From Nocardiopsis sp. JB363 (GTDB taxonomy: Bacteria > Actinomycetota > Actinomycetes > Streptosporangiales > Streptosporangiaceae), in contig NZ_FRFF01000078.1 in assembly GCF_900143625.1 (NCBI RefSeq), positions 1-55,935 on the forward strand: DNA of 55,935 nt. Reading direction: 5' to 3'. Positions 1 through 9,109 of the stretch are shown here, one piece after another. How positions within the stretch are numbered: the first letter of the stretch is position 1; every line of letters begins with the position of its first letter. The translations under genes and the position numbers were made by a program. The notes under the pieces were generated by a model, which saw only the letters and a list, made by a program, of their open reading frames with translations, was not told the origin of the DNA and searched no databases.

Positions 1-63
1 CGGCGACCACCGAGATCTACACCTCTCTATTCGTCGGCAGCGTCAGATGTGTATTAGTGACAG
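1..63 (+). other. Illumina Nextera i5 adapter left in the assembly
   Basis: Bases 1-22 match the 3' part of the Illumina P5 primer. Bases 23-30 (CTCTCTAT) match a standard Nextera i5 index. Bases 31-44 match the Nextera read-1 linker. Bases 45-63 match the 19-bp Tn5 mosaic end except at positions 55 and 58. The order and spacing are exactly those of a Nextera library end, so this is technical sequence at a contig edge and not genomic DNA. Confidence 0.97.
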
Positions 64-207
64 GACACGGACGACACGCAGGCCACCGGGGACGAGGATC
101 ATCTCTTGGTCGAGGAGTTCGGTGATGTTCTCCGCGCCGTTGTAATCGGCCCACTGATGGAGGAAAACCGAGAGGTCGGTGGGTGAGAGGCCACCGGACA
201 GCGGCAT
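64..207 (-). CDS. N-terminal fragment of an unidentified protein, cut by the contig end
   Basis: An open frame of 48 codons runs from ATG at 207-205 to the adapter junction without a stop. It starts MPLSGGLSPTDLSVFLHQW, and third positions are mostly G or C as in the neighbouring genes. I do not recognise the family. No strong ribosome-binding site precedes the ATG. It would be the gene downstream of the glycosyltransferase on the same strand. A chance open frame is possible at this length. Confidence 0.45.
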
Positions 208-246
208 GAAAGTGCCGTCGGGAGCTCCAGAACGGGCTCGATGCGG

Positions 247-345
247 ATCATGATCGGATCATGATCGGATCAGGTCCGCGTCAGGTCCGCGTCAGGGCCG
301 TATCAGGGCCGCATCAGGTCCGCATCAGGTCCGCGTCAGGGCGTG
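247..345. repeat. 11-bp tandem repeat, about nine units
   Basis: From base 247 an 11-bp period is visible. Two units read ATCATGATCGG (247-268). About seven units follow of the form RTCAGGKCCGY (269-345), for example ATCAGGTCCGC at 269-279, 313-323 and 324-334. The array crosses the stop codon of the glycosyltransferase at 325-327. The period is not a multiple of three, so it is not a coding repeat. Confidence 0.85.
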
Positions 346-1563
346 GATGTGGTCGGCCGCGGCCTGGGCGCCGTCGATGCCGGCCACAAGTGCGCGCAGG
401 TCCTGTGCGCGGGTGCGTAGGGCGGGGTCGTGCAGGACCGCTTCGAAGGCGCGACGGAGGGGCTCGCCGTGGGCTTGGCGGGGGGAGAGCCCCACGGCGT
501 TGCCGAAGCGCACGCACTCGTCGACGTTCCAGCGCTGTTCGAACTGTAGACCGATGCCCACGAATGGTTTGCCGGAGGCCGCCGCCGTCTGCACGGTGCC
601 CTCGCCGCCGTGGATGACGGAGGCATCGATCAGGTCGTCGAGCAGGTGTGCGGGGAGAAGGTCGAACACGTGCACGTGCTCGCCGAGGCCGGGGTGGTCG
701 TCGGGGCGGAGGTAGCGGGCGACCGGGGCGAGGACGGTGACGGGCAGACGGGACAGTTCACGGAGGACGCTCAGGACGATGTCCCGGTTCGCGGAGCTTC
801 CCATGGCGAAGTACACCACCGGCCGCTGCCTCTTGCGGGCCTTGCTCACCACGCGCGGTACCTGGGGTGGGAGTTCGTGGTCCAGGTGGGCGTAGATCGG
901 TCCGACCCAGCGGTAGTTCGGCGGCAGCAGGTAGGGGCGCAGCCGGATGGAGGCGACGAGGTTGAGGTCGCCGTCCAGCGCGTCGACGGTGCGCCGGGGT
1001 AGGCGCACACCGTTCTCCCGGGCGACCCGGACCCACCCCCGGGGCTTGAGGGTGGTGTGCCGGGCGGTCTCGCGCAGGAGTCGGGCCGTGGTGGCGTTGA
1101 CGGTGCGGGCGAGACGGCCGCGCCCTGGGAGGACGGGCAGCGCGGGGGACTGTCGCAGGTGCGGCCAGGAGTACGCGAACGGTTTGATGTAGATGAGGGG
1201 CACGTTGTCGGCGCGCGCCGACACGAACTGGCTGAGGGTGCTGCCGATGACGGTCGCGGCCGGCCGCAGCAGGGTGTTGAGGGCGCGTTCGCTCTCCACC
1301 CGGGCCCGGAACATCTCGGGGGTGAACGGGTGGTCGAGTCCGCGGCCCTGGTCGAAGCGGATCGCCTGGTCGGCCTGTTCCTCGGTGAGCGGGGGAGCGA
1401 GCGCGTGGTAGTCGAACCCGGCCTCCTCGATCAGCCCCGCGTAGCGCTCGGAGTACCCGGTGAACACGCACTCGTGCCGGTCCCGCAGTCGCCGGGCCAC
1501 CTCGATCGCACGTGTGGTCTCGGCGAGGTTGAAGGTCTCCGGGGCGAACAGGACCGTGTTCAC
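325..1563 (-). CDS. UGT-like (GT1/MGT family) glycosyltransferase
   Basis: This 412-residue protein has the two-domain GT-B layout of macrolide/UDP-glycosyltransferases. The N-terminal acceptor half starts MNTVLFAPETFNLAETTRAI. The C-terminal donor half contains VVYFAMGSS and the nucleotide-sugar loop VIHGGEGTVQTAAASGKPFV, followed by IGLQFEQRWN. It probably moves a sugar from an activated nucleotide donor to a small molecule or lipid; the acceptor cannot be read from sequence. The GTG start at 1563 is supported by GAAGGAG seven bases upstream. No biosynthetic cluster surrounds it. The stop codon lies inside the 11-bp tandem repeat. Confidence 0.85.
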   Translation of the reverse strand: MNTVLFAPETFNLAETTRAIEVARRLRDRHECVFTGYSERYAGLIEEAGFDYHALAPPLTEEQADQAIRFDQGRGLDHPFTPEMFRARVESERALNTLLRPAATVIGSTLSQFVSARADNVPLIYIKPFAYSWPHLRQSPALPVLPGRGRLARTVNATTARLLRETARHTTLKPRGWVRVARENGVRLPRRTVDALDGDLNLVASIRLRPYLLPPNYRWVGPIYAHLDHELPPQVPRVVSKARKRQRPVVYFAMGSSANRDIVLSVLRELSRLPVTVLAPVARYLRPDDHPGLGEHVHVFDLLPAHLLDDLIDASVIHGGEGTVQTAAASGKPFVGIGLQFEQRWNVDECVRFGNAVGLSPRQAHGEPLRRAFEAVLHDPALRTRAQDLRALVAGIDGAQAAADHIHALTRT

Positions 1564-1707
1564 GGCGGGACTCCTTCTCTGGGAGGACTTTTATGCAACT
1601 TACTGGCCTGGTCGGGACACGGCAATGTTGTCCACAGGCTCGGAGCGAGAACTTCGGGAAGGTCCTAACCTGGCGGAGCAGTGCAGTAGACCGGAGTGGG
1701 GGAAACG

Positions 1708-3468
1708 ATGTCGGGACGGCAGGGGAACGGTCACGGTGGCGGCGGAGGTCGTGGTGGTGGCCGCGGGGGCGGTGGCCGAAAGCCCGAACCCGAACCCATC
1801 CGCGGCGTGCGCGACGAAGCCCGCCTGTCCCAGGAACTACTGAAGATGGACGGCGCCTCCTACGGGCGCTACAAGTCCCTCAAGGGCGACTGGGACTTCG
1901 GGGACTTCACCCTGACCGTGCAGCGGGTCCAGTCCGACCCGTTCGCGCCGCCCTCACGGGTGCGTATCTTCCGCCCCGACGCCGGGATCCCGAGCGACGC
2001 CTACGCCGACCCGGTGCGCCGCCGGGCCACCGCGGACTTCCTGGGCCGGTTGGCCCACCGCCGACTCAAGGGGTCGCTGCTGCGGATCGACACCGGCGGC
2101 CAGGAGGTCATCGCCCGCTCGTCCTGCCAGGTGGGCGCGGACGGTTCCCTGGACCTGCGGATCGGCCTGGACCTGCCCGGGAACGGGCGTCGCATCGACG
2201 GCCGCACCGCCGAACGCGAGCTGTGCCGCAAGGTCCCCGAACTGGTCGACGACCTCGACTGGGAGGAGATCGACCAGGGCGCCGCGCGGGCCTTCGCCGA
2301 CAGCGTGGCCGACACCGTCGTCCTGCGCGCCTCCTTGGCGGAGCGCGGCCTGGTGGCGTTCGTCGCCGACGGGGCGATCCTGCCCCGCCACAGCGGGATC
2401 AGCGACGAGCCCATGCGCGGCGAGGGTGTGGTGCCCTTCGCCTCCCCCGACTCGCTGCGGGTGAGCGTGGAGTTGCCGCATCGGGGCACCGTGACCGGCC
2501 TGGGGGTGCCCGAGGGCATCACGTTGATCGTGGGCGGTGGCTTCCACGGCAAGTCCACCCTGCTGCACGCCTTGGAGCGAGGGGTGTATGACCACGTGCC
2601 CGACGACGGCAGGGAACTGGTGGTGACCAGGGACGACGCGGTGAAGATCCGTGCCGAGGAGGGCCGCGGGGTGGAGCGGGTGGACGTCAGCCCGTTCGTG
2701 CGCAACCTGCCCACCGGCGCCGACACCCGTGACTTCCGTACCGAGAACGCCTCCGGATCCACCTCGCAGGCGGCCAACATCTGCGAGGCGGTGGAGATCG
2801 GCTCGCGCACCCTGCTGGTGGACGAGGACTCCACCGCCACCAACCTGATGATCCGCGACGAACGCATGCAGGCGCTGGTCCACGGTGACCGGGAGCCCTT
2901 GGTGCCCTTCGTCGACCTGGTGCGCCCGCTGCGTCGCGAGCACGGGGTCTCCACCGTGCTGGTCATGGGCGGCAGCGGCGACTACTTCGACGTGGCCGAC
3001 CACGTGATCATGCTGGACGCCTATCACCCGCACGACGTCACCGAGCGCGCCGGTGAGCTGGCCGGGGAACGCGCCGACGCGGAGTTCGCGCTGCCACGTG
3101 CCCGGGTGGTCGACCCGGGGTCGGTGGACGATCGCACCGATCGGGGCCGGTCCAAGCTCAAGCGACGCGACATGGACGTGTTGGTGTTCGGTGAGAGCGA
3201 CATCGACGTGCGATCGGTGGAGCAGTTCGTCGACGCCGGGCAGATCACCGGTGCCGGGCTGGCGCTGCGCGCCTTGGTGGCCGGTGGTCACCTGGACGGA
3301 GAGCGCACTCTGGCCGAGGCCTTGGACTCCTTGGAGGGCGGCTTGGCCGACCGGGGTGTGACCCTGCTGGGCGAGGACTTCGGCGGGGACTACGCGCTGC
3401 CGCGCAGGCAGGAGATCGCCGCGGTCCTCAACCGGCTGCGCACGCTCAGGGTGACTGGACAGCGCTGA
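1708..3468 (+). CDS. Predicted ATPase of the ABC class (COG3044-like)
   Basis: This 586-residue protein resembles the uncharacterised ABC-class ATPases of COG3044. It has a P-loop-like GGGFHGKSTLLHALE near residue 275, a DED segment in LLVDEDSTATNLMIRDERM that would serve as Walker B, and a following VLVMGGSGDYFDVADHVIML. These proteins have no membrane domain and no settled function. The first 30 residues are a Gly/Arg-rich tract (GGGGGRGGGRGGGG) resembling RGG RNA-binding segments; that role is inferred. ATG at 1708 follows GGGGGAAA; a GTG at 1696 is in frame but less well placed. It is transcribed divergently from the glycosyltransferase. Confidence 0.85.
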   Translation: MSGRQGNGHGGGGGRGGGRGGGGRKPEPEPIRGVRDEARLSQELLKMDGASYGRYKSLKGDWDFGDFTLTVQRVQSDPFAPPSRVRIFRPDAGIPSDAYADPVRRRATADFLGRLAHRRLKGSLLRIDTGGQEVIARSSCQVGADGSLDLRIGLDLPGNGRRIDGRTAERELCRKVPELVDDLDWEEIDQGAARAFADSVADTVVLRASLAERGLVAFVADGAILPRHSGISDEPMRGEGVVPFASPDSLRVSVELPHRGTVTGLGVPEGITLIVGGGFHGKSTLLHALERGVYDHVPDDGRELVVTRDDAVKIRAEEGRGVERVDVSPFVRNLPTGADTRDFRTENASGSTSQAANICEAVEIGSRTLLVDEDSTATNLMIRDERMQALVHGDREPLVPFVDLVRPLRREHGVSTVLVMGGSGDYFDVADHVIMLDAYHPHDVTERAGELAGERADAEFALPRARVVDPGSVDDRTDRGRSKLKRRDMDVLVFGESDIDVRSVEQFVDAGQITGAGLALRALVAGGHLDGERTLAEALDSLEGGLADRGVTLLGEDFGGDYALPRRQEIAAVLNRLRTLRVTGQR

Positions 3469-3471
3469 GTC

Positions 3472-3487
3472 GTCGGCCGGCGCCGAC
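3472..3487. terminator. Short hairpin between convergent genes
   Basis: GTCGGC (3472-3477) and GCCGAC (3482-3487) flank a CGGC loop. It lies in the 30-bp gap between two converging genes and could terminate both. It has no T-run and is short, so support is weak. Confidence 0.35.
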
Positions 3488-3498
3488 AGAGCGTTCAG

Positions 3499-4107
3499 TC
3501 AGAACGAACGGATCAGGAGGATCACCAGGATGGCGGCGCCGACCGCGGTGTCGTAGACCATGCACCACTCGGCCAGGGACCGGGAGATCACTTTCCGGGT
3601 CCACCAGTGCACGGCGTCCCAGGTGGCGTGCGCGAGCAGGCCGAGCGCGACCACCGCGACCGCCGCCTGGGCGGACATCGCCAGCGCGAGGAGCCCCGCG
3701 ACGCCGAACACGACCAGTGCCGGGATCTGGAGCGCGAACACGCCCGGACGGCGCAATGGCCCGCGCACCAGCCCGACCGCCACCAAGACGACCCCCAGAC
3801 CGAGCACCACCGGCCAGGCCACCACGCCCGCGGCCTCCAACAGGAAGTAGAGGGCGGTCACCGCTCCCACCATGAGCCAGCTGGTCCAGGGTCGGTCCAG
3901 GACCGCGATGGCCAGATACATGACCGGCAGCGTGAACAGGAGGAAGACCAGACCCCCGCCGTCCCCTCCGCCGGAGACGGTGAGCGCGGCGGCCAGAGCG
4001 GCGGTCAGTGCGGGCCACCACCGTCCGAGCACCGCCGTGGCCGCGCCCCGCGCAGCGGGTCTGGTCTCCGCTGAAGTCGGCGTCGAAGAGTCAGGTGTGG
4101 AAGTCAT
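3499..4107 (-). CDS. Polytopic membrane protein of unknown function
   Basis: The protein has 202 residues. After a 25-residue polar N-terminus rich in Ser, Thr and Pro, nearly all of it is hydrophobic, with about six to seven predicted membrane helices. Examples are WWPALTAALAAALTVSGG, LGLGVVLVAVGLV and VFGVAGLLALAMSAQAAVAV. The last segment ends AAILVILLIRSF. A WDAVHWW motif near residue 165 may face the cytoplasm. I do not recognise a family. The ATG at 4107 is preceded by GGAGGG. It is divergent from the GlxA-type regulator and convergent with the ATPase gene. Confidence 0.75.
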   Translation of the reverse strand: MTSTPDSSTPTSAETRPAARGAATAVLGRWWPALTAALAAALTVSGGGDGGGLVFLLFTLPVMYLAIAVLDRPWTSWLMVGAVTALYFLLEAAGVVAWPVVLGLGVVLVAVGLVRGPLRRPGVFALQIPALVVFGVAGLLALAMSAQAAVAVVALGLLAHATWDAVHWWTRKVISRSLAEWCMVYDTAVGAAILVILLIRSF

Positions 4108-4255
4108 GCCCTCCAGCCTCGGCGGGTGCGGGTCCGAGGGCCAGGCGTAACCTGGTGCTGGTCCGCAATCCTGGGAAACCCGTCCGAACGGACCAGGTCC
4201 GTATGAGCAGCCGGGTCCGTCCGCGCGGTCGAAGCAAGCGTGGGAACGGGGCGAC

Positions 4256-5218
4256 GTGGAAGCACGCAGGGTCGTGGTCGTGGCCTACGACGACGCCGAA
4301 CTCCTGGAGATCTCCTCGGTCACCTCCACCCTGGCGACCGCCAACGACCTCATCCCCGGCGGCACGCCCTACGAGACGACCCTCGCGACCCTGGGCGGCG
4401 GTCCGGTTCGCTGCTCCTCCGGCCTGACCGTCCTGGGTCAGGCGGCGCTCGAAGGGCTCAGGGGGCCGCTCGACACCCTGGTGGTCGCGGGTGGGTGGGG
4501 GCACCGGCGCGCGGCGGAGAGCCCCCCACTGGTCGCGCACGTGCGTCTGTTGGCCAGGGAGAGTCGACGGGTGGCCTCGGTGTGCACCGGGTCGAGTGTG
4601 CTCGCTGCCGCAGGGCTGTTGGAGGGCCGCCGCGTCACCACCCACTGGCACTTCGCCCGCGAATTGGCCGAACGCCACCCCGGGGTGACCGTCGACCCGG
4701 CACCGATCTTCGTCCGCGACGACCCCGTGTCCACCTCGGCCGGTGTGACCGCCGCGCTCGACCTGACCCTGGACTTCGTCGCCGAGGACCACGGGCCGCC
4801 CCTGGCCCGCCTGGTCTCCAGGGTCCTCGTCACCTACTTCCAACGACCCGGAAACCAGACCCAGATGAGTGTGCTCACCACTCTCGACCCGGAGAATCTG
4901 CTGGTCCGCGATGTCCTTGCCCACATCCGGGCGCACCTGGTCGGCGACCTGTCCAGCACGGAACTCGCCCGAGTGGCGGGGGTGAGCGCCCGTCACCTCC
5001 ACCGGCTCTGCCTCGCGCACACCGGCCACTCGCCCAGCCACCTGGTGCGCCGGGCCCGTGCCGAGGCGGCGGCCGACCTCCTGGAGTCCACCGCCCTCTC
5101 CGTCACCGAGGTGGCCTCCCGCTGCGGTCTCGGCTCCGCCGAGGCTCTCCGTCAGATCTTCGTCGGGTACTACGGGACCCCGCCCTCCCGCTTCCGCGCC
5201 GTCCACCGCGGTCCCTGA
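4256..5218 (+). CDS. GlxA-family AraC-type transcriptional regulator
   Basis: The 320-residue protein has two parts. Residues 1-170 form a DJ-1/PfpI-like class I amidotransferase fold, with ASVCTGSSVLAAAGLLEGR carrying the nucleophile-elbow cysteine and HWHFARELAE following. Residues 210-310 form a double helix-turn-helix AraC domain, including DLSSTELARVAGVSARHLHR and ALSVTEVASRCGLGSAEALR. Proteins of this build are transcription factors whose PfpI domain probably senses a ligand. The start is GTG at 4256. The target may be the divergent membrane-protein gene; this is inferred from position only. Confidence 0.9.
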   Translation: MEARRVVVVAYDDAELLEISSVTSTLATANDLIPGGTPYETTLATLGGGPVRCSSGLTVLGQAALEGLRGPLDTLVVAGGWGHRRAAESPPLVAHVRLLARESRRVASVCTGSSVLAAAGLLEGRRVTTHWHFARELAERHPGVTVDPAPIFVRDDPVSTSAGVTAALDLTLDFVAEDHGPPLARLVSRVLVTYFQRPGNQTQMSVLTTLDPENLLVRDVLAHIRAHLVGDLSSTELARVAGVSARHLHRLCLAHTGHSPSHLVRRARAEAAADLLESTALSVTEVASRCGLGSAEALRQIFVGYYGTPPSRFRAVHRGP

Positions 5219-5392
5219 ACCCCACCCGCCTGATCACCCCGGGGGTCGGCGCCGGTCGTTGGTCCGGGCGGGTCGGTATTGTGGAAGTGCAGGGTGAGGT
5301 AACCCCGAAGGGCATCGAAACGGATCTTTTCGGACCGATGTCGGTGTGAGTGGTCACCCTGCGCTCCCGACCCCTTTGGAGACGAGAATCCG

Positions 5393-6316
5393 GTGCGTGA
5401 CCCCGCAGATCTGTACCAACTCCATCCCGGTTTCGACGACGTTGCCGGGCAGGCGATGCTGGTCTGTCTGGACGGCTTCGTCGACGCCGGACACGCGGGA
5501 CGGCAGATGGCCGAGTGGCTCTTCGAGCAGTTCACCGCCGAGGAGATCGCGACCTTCGACACCGACCGGCTCGTGAACTATCGCGACCGTCGACCGTCGA
5601 TGACGTTCCGAGAGAACACCTGGATCGACTACACGGCGCCCAAACTGGCCCTGTACCGGATGCACGACGACGAGGGCGCGCCCTTCCTCGTCCTGCACGG
5701 GCCCGAGCCCGACCGCGAGTGGGAACTGTTCGTCGGCGCCGTCCAGGAGCTGGTCGACCGCTTCACCGTCTCGCTGTCCATCAGCACCCATGGAATCCCC
5801 ATGGCGGTTCCGCACACCCGCCCGGTGACGGTCACCCCGCACTCCACCCGTCCCGAACTGGTCGCCGGTCACACACCCTGGATCGGTCGGGTCGAGGTGC
5901 CCGGCAGCGCCGCGTCGCTGCTGGAGTTCCGACTGGGCGAGCACGGCCACGACTTCATCGGCTACGCCGTCCACGTGCCCAGCTACCTGTCCCAGTCCCA
6001 GTACCCGCGTGCCGCCATCGCGGCCCTCGGCTACGTCACCGGCGCCACCGGCCTGGCCGTGTCCACCTCCGAAATGGAGGAGACGGCGGCGGCCACCGAC
6101 GTGGAGATCGCCGAGCAGGTCGCGGCCTCCGAGGAGATCCAGCGCGTGGTCACCAACCTGGAACGCCAGTACGACGACATCATGTCCTCGCGCTCCGAGA
6201 GGGATGCCCCGGGCTCCCCGCTGGGCGAGGACGAAGCGGGACTGCCCACCGCCGACGAACTCGGCGCGGAACTCGAACGATTCCTCGCGGAGCGCGAGGG
6301 CGACGGAAACGGATAG
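5393..6316 (+). CDS. PAC2-family protein (proteasome-assembly-chaperone fold)
   Basis: The 307-residue protein shows the PAC2 pattern: an N-terminal QAMLVCLDGFVDAGHAGRQM, then VSLSISTHGIPMAVPHTRPV and FIGYAVHVPSYL. It ends in an acidic tail with predicted helices (EIAEQVAASEEIQRVVTNLE). Actinobacterial PAC2 proteins are common; their partner is not settled, although the fold is that of eukaryotic proteasome-assembly chaperones. The GTG at 5393 has a GGAGA sequence upstream. The stop is two bases before the GTG of pyrD, so the two genes are almost certainly co-transcribed. Confidence 0.88.
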   Translation: MRDPADLYQLHPGFDDVAGQAMLVCLDGFVDAGHAGRQMAEWLFEQFTAEEIATFDTDRLVNYRDRRPSMTFRENTWIDYTAPKLALYRMHDDEGAPFLVLHGPEPDREWELFVGAVQELVDRFTVSLSISTHGIPMAVPHTRPVTVTPHSTRPELVAGHTPWIGRVEVPGSAASLLEFRLGEHGHDFIGYAVHVPSYLSQSQYPRAAIAALGYVTGATGLAVSTSEMEETAAATDVEIAEQVAASEEIQRVVTNLERQYDDIMSSRSERDAPGSPLGEDEAGLPTADELGAELERFLAEREGDGNG

Positions 6317-6318
6317 CC

Positions 6319-7488
6319 GTGTTCTACCAGATCCTCTTCAGCTCGGTCCTGCGGCACATGGACGCCGAGAAGGTCCACAAGCTGAGCTTCGCCGCGCTGC
6401 GCGGTGTGGTCGCGGTCCCCGGCGTGGCCGAGACCATGACCCGGGTCCTGGGACCGCGTGAGCCCGAGCTGACCGTGCACGCCCTGGGCCGGGAGTTCCC
6501 CGGCCCGCTGGGCATGGCCGCCGGATTCGACAAGAACGCGGAGAGCCCCCGCGGCCTGGCGGCGCTCGGCTTCGGTTACGTGGAGGTGGGCACGGTCACC
6601 GCCCACCCCCAGCCCGGTAACCCCCGACCCCGTCTGTTCCGCCTGGTCGCGGACCGCGCCATCGTGAACCGGATGGGCTTCAACAACGAGGGTTCGGCCC
6701 TGGTCGCCGAGCGTCTGCACCACGAGCAGGCCCGGCTGGAACGCCAGGCCGGCCGCGCCGGGCAGGAACGTCCCCTGCTCGGGGTCAACATCGGCAAGAC
6801 GAAGGTGACCCCGGAGGCCGAGGCGCCCGCCGACTACGCGCTCAGCGCCCTGCGACTGGCCCGCTACGCCGACTACATGGTCGTCAACGTCAGCTCGCCC
6901 AACACCCCTGGACTGCGCGACCTCCAAGGCGTGGAACGGTTGCGACCCCTGGTGACCGCGGTCCGTGCCGCGTTGACCGAGGCCGGGCGCCCCGAACTGC
7001 CCCTGCTGGTCAAGATCGCCCCCGACCTGGCCGACGAGGACGTCGACGCCGTCGCCGACCTGGCCCTGGCCGAGGGCCTGGACGGCATCATCGCCACCAA
7101 CACCACCATCTCCCGCGAGGGTCTGGACACCTCCGGTGAGAAGGTGGCGGAGGCCGGCGCCGGCGGCCTGTCCGGCGCACCGCTCAAAGCGCGTTCCCTG
7201 GAGGTGCTGCGCCGACTGCGCGCCAAGGTCGGTGACCGCGTCACCCTGGTGGCCGTCGGCGGTATCGAGACCCCCGAGGACGCCTGGGCGCGCATCCGCG
7301 CCGGGGCGACCCTGGTGCAGGGGTACACGGGCCTGATCTACGGTGGTCCGCTGTGGCCGCGCCGTATCCACCGTGGGCTGGCCCGCCTGGTGCGCGCCGC
7401 CGGATACCGGTCGATCCAGGAAGCCGTGGGCGTGGACGCCCCGGCCCCCGCCCTGAAGGTGGTCCAGGAGACCTCCGAGACCGGTTGA
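6319..7488 (+). CDS. pyrD: Quinone-dependent dihydroorotate dehydrogenase (class 2)
   Basis: This 389-residue enzyme oxidises dihydroorotate to orotate with FMN and passes electrons to membrane quinone, the fourth step of UMP synthesis. Class 2 features are visible: an N-terminal helical extension (residues 1-45) for membrane contact, [47 protein letters not shown] with the catalytic-base serine region, [17 protein letters not shown] and [13 protein letters not shown], then a [14 protein letters not shown] phosphate-binding loop. The GTG at 6319 begins two bases after the PAC2 stop. Confidence 0.96.
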   Translation: MFYQILFSSVLRHMDAEKVHKLSFAALRGVVAVPGVAETMTRVLGPREPELTVHALGREFPGPLGMAAGFDKNAESPRGLAALGFGYVEVGTVTAHPQPGNPRPRLFRLVADRAIVNRMGFNNEGSALVAERLHHEQARLERQAGRAGQERPLLGVNIGKTKVTPEAEAPADYALSALRLARYADYMVVNVSSPNTPGLRDLQGVERLRPLVTAVRAALTEAGRPELPLLVKIAPDLADEDVDAVADLALAEGLDGIIATNTTISREGLDTSGEKVAEAGAGGLSGAPLKARSLEVLRRLRAKVGDRVTLVAVGGIETPEDAWARIRAGATLVQGYTGLIYGGPLWPRRIHRGLARLVRAAGYRSIQEAVGVDAPAPALKVVQETSETG

Positions 7489-7493
7489 TTCCC

Positions 7494-7524
7494 GGGACGG
7501 CGACCGGCTACCAGTCGCCGTCCC
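7494..7524. terminator. Hairpin terminator between convergent pyrD and deacetylase
   Basis: GGGACGGCGAC (7494-7504) and its exact complement GTCGCCGTCCC (7514-7524) enclose a 9-base loop. The hairpin lies just after the pyrD stop and covers the last codons of the minus-strand deacetylase, so it could serve both genes. Confidence 0.6.
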
Positions 7525-9040
7525 AATCCTCGGGGAAGCTGTAGCCGGGGTCGGGGTGGCCCATCGCCTGGGTCGGGGTGACGAACACGTAGTCCAGCTC
7601 CCGCAGGCGTTCGATGATCTCGGGGACGGCGACCAGCGTCTCGGGCAGCGGGTCGTGCATCAGCACCACCGCGCCCGGTTCCACCCGACCGACCACGTTC
7701 TCCACGATCTCGTCGCGCTTCAGGTCCTGCCAGTCCTGGCTGTCCACCGTCCACATGGTCTCCACCATCTCCTGGTCGGCGATGGCCTCGTGCACGGCCT
7801 CGTTGCTGGCCCCGAACGGTGGTCGGAACAGTTCGACGGTGTGCCCGGTCTGTCGGCGGATCATCGCTCCCACCGCGGCGACCTGGGCGGGCAGTTCCGC
7901 GGCGTCCATCTGGTTCATGTGGTCGTGCAGGTCGCCGTGGCTCGCGATCTCGTGACCTTCGGCGTAGGCGCGCCGCAGCGGCCCCGGCCGGGTGAGAGTG
8001 GGTCCTCCGTTCAGGAAGAACGAGGCGGTGACCTCCTCTTCGGCCAGGATGTCCAGCAAGTGCGGTGTGGTCTCCACCGGGCCGTCGTCGAAGGTCAGGG
8101 CCACGCATCTGGTCGCGCCGTCGTAGCAGTCCACGTCCGGGACGTGGGGGACGAACACCCCGGGCGGCGGGACGTCGCCCCCGTCGTCGCCCTCGGCGGG
8201 TGGCAGCGCCAGGTCGGTCTCGTCCACGAGGGAGGCACGGTGAGCACGTTCGCCCAGGTCGGACAGCAGAGGTGCGGCGGTCTCGTGGTCGACCACCACG
8301 ACCTTGCGGCCGAACTCGGCGGAGGGCACGTGTCCCTCCTCCACGGGCGACAGGTGCCCGTCGTCGAACTCCACCACCAGGTCGCCGTCGCCGTTGAAGC
8401 CGATGGAGTCATAGGTGCGCAGGACGGGGAACAGTGAGTCGGGGTCGACCTCCTCGTCCTCGGAGAGGTTCTCGCGGACGATGTCGTTGAGCGCGGCCAG
8501 CTCCTCCTGCCCGGCGAGCAGTTCGGTGGAGTAGGCGGCGTGCCGGGCGGTCCCGTCGTACCAGTAGGTCGCGTAGCCCTCGCGCAGGCCGTGCATGTCC
8601 TCCTCGGTGCGCAGCAGGCGCACCCCGAGCACCCCGTCGGAGGCGGCCACCAGTTCCCACTCGATGCCCAGGCTCACCGGGTCGCGGGTACCGGCGCGGA
8701 AGTCCTGGACCTCTTCGTCCGCGCGGGCGGCGAGGGCCTCGGTGAAGGGCTCGGCGTTGGTGAACTCGGGGAGGGTGACGGAGATCTCGACCTCGGTCTC
8801 CGGAACGTAGGGGTGGCCCTCGTAGTCCTCCGGGCCGGTGGCCCGTTCCCGGATGGTGTCACCGGCCTCCGCCCGCAGCACCGTGATCGACTCGGGATCG
8901 TCGCCGCCGGCCGCGTCCTCCTCGCACGCGGCCAGAGGGAGCGTGAGGGCGACCGTCAAAACCCCGGACCAGAGCCGTCCTCCAGGGCCCTTGCGACGTC
9001 GGGCGGCGGTGCGTCCCGGTGCGTTCTCGCTCGACGACAA
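7508..9040 (-). CDS. Lipoprotein polysaccharide deacetylase (NodB domain)
   Basis: The 510-residue protein begins with a lipoprotein signal: basic RRRKGPGGR, hydrophobic VLTVALTLPL, then the lipobox LAAC. Residues about 60-290 form an extracytoplasmic domain resembling the RsiV/PdaC-type DUF3298 region. Residues about 300-500 are a NodB metal-dependent deacetylase: VALTFDDGP, SHGDLHDH, LFRPPFGASN, DSQDWQD and VVLMHD. It probably de-N-acetylates peptidoglycan or another surface glycan. TTG at 9040 is chosen because GGGAGAGGGAG precedes it by seven bases; longer readings enter the palindrome upstream. It is a tandem paralogue of the next gene. Confidence 0.88.
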   Translation of the reverse strand: MSSSENAPGRTAARRRKGPGGRLWSGVLTVALTLPLAACEEDAAGGDDPESITVLRAEAGDTIRERATGPEDYEGHPYVPETEVEISVTLPEFTNAEPFTEALAARADEEVQDFRAGTRDPVSLGIEWELVAASDGVLGVRLLRTEEDMHGLREGYATYWYDGTARHAAYSTELLAGQEELAALNDIVRENLSEDEEVDPDSLFPVLRTYDSIGFNGDGDLVVEFDDGHLSPVEEGHVPSAEFGRKVVVVDHETAAPLLSDLGERAHRASLVDETDLALPPAEGDDGGDVPPPGVFVPHVPDVDCYDGATRCVALTFDDGPVETTPHLLDILAEEEVTASFFLNGGPTLTRPGPLRRAYAEGHEIASHGDLHDHMNQMDAAELPAQVAAVGAMIRRQTGHTVELFRPPFGASNEAVHEAIADQEMVETMWTVDSQDWQDLKRDEIVENVVGRVEPGAVVLMHDPLPETLVAVPEIIERLRELDYVFVTPTQAMGHPDPGYSFPEDWDGDW

Positions 9041-9109
9041 AGCCCGACTCCCTCTCCCTGAAGCGGATGCTCCCGCACCTGATGGGAGCAACATAAAGGA
9101 GAAGAACGT

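Noticed and set aside
247..345. CRISPR array
   Set aside because: The repeat unit is 11 bp without spacers and no cas genes are near. No other direct-repeat array with spacers was seen in the window.
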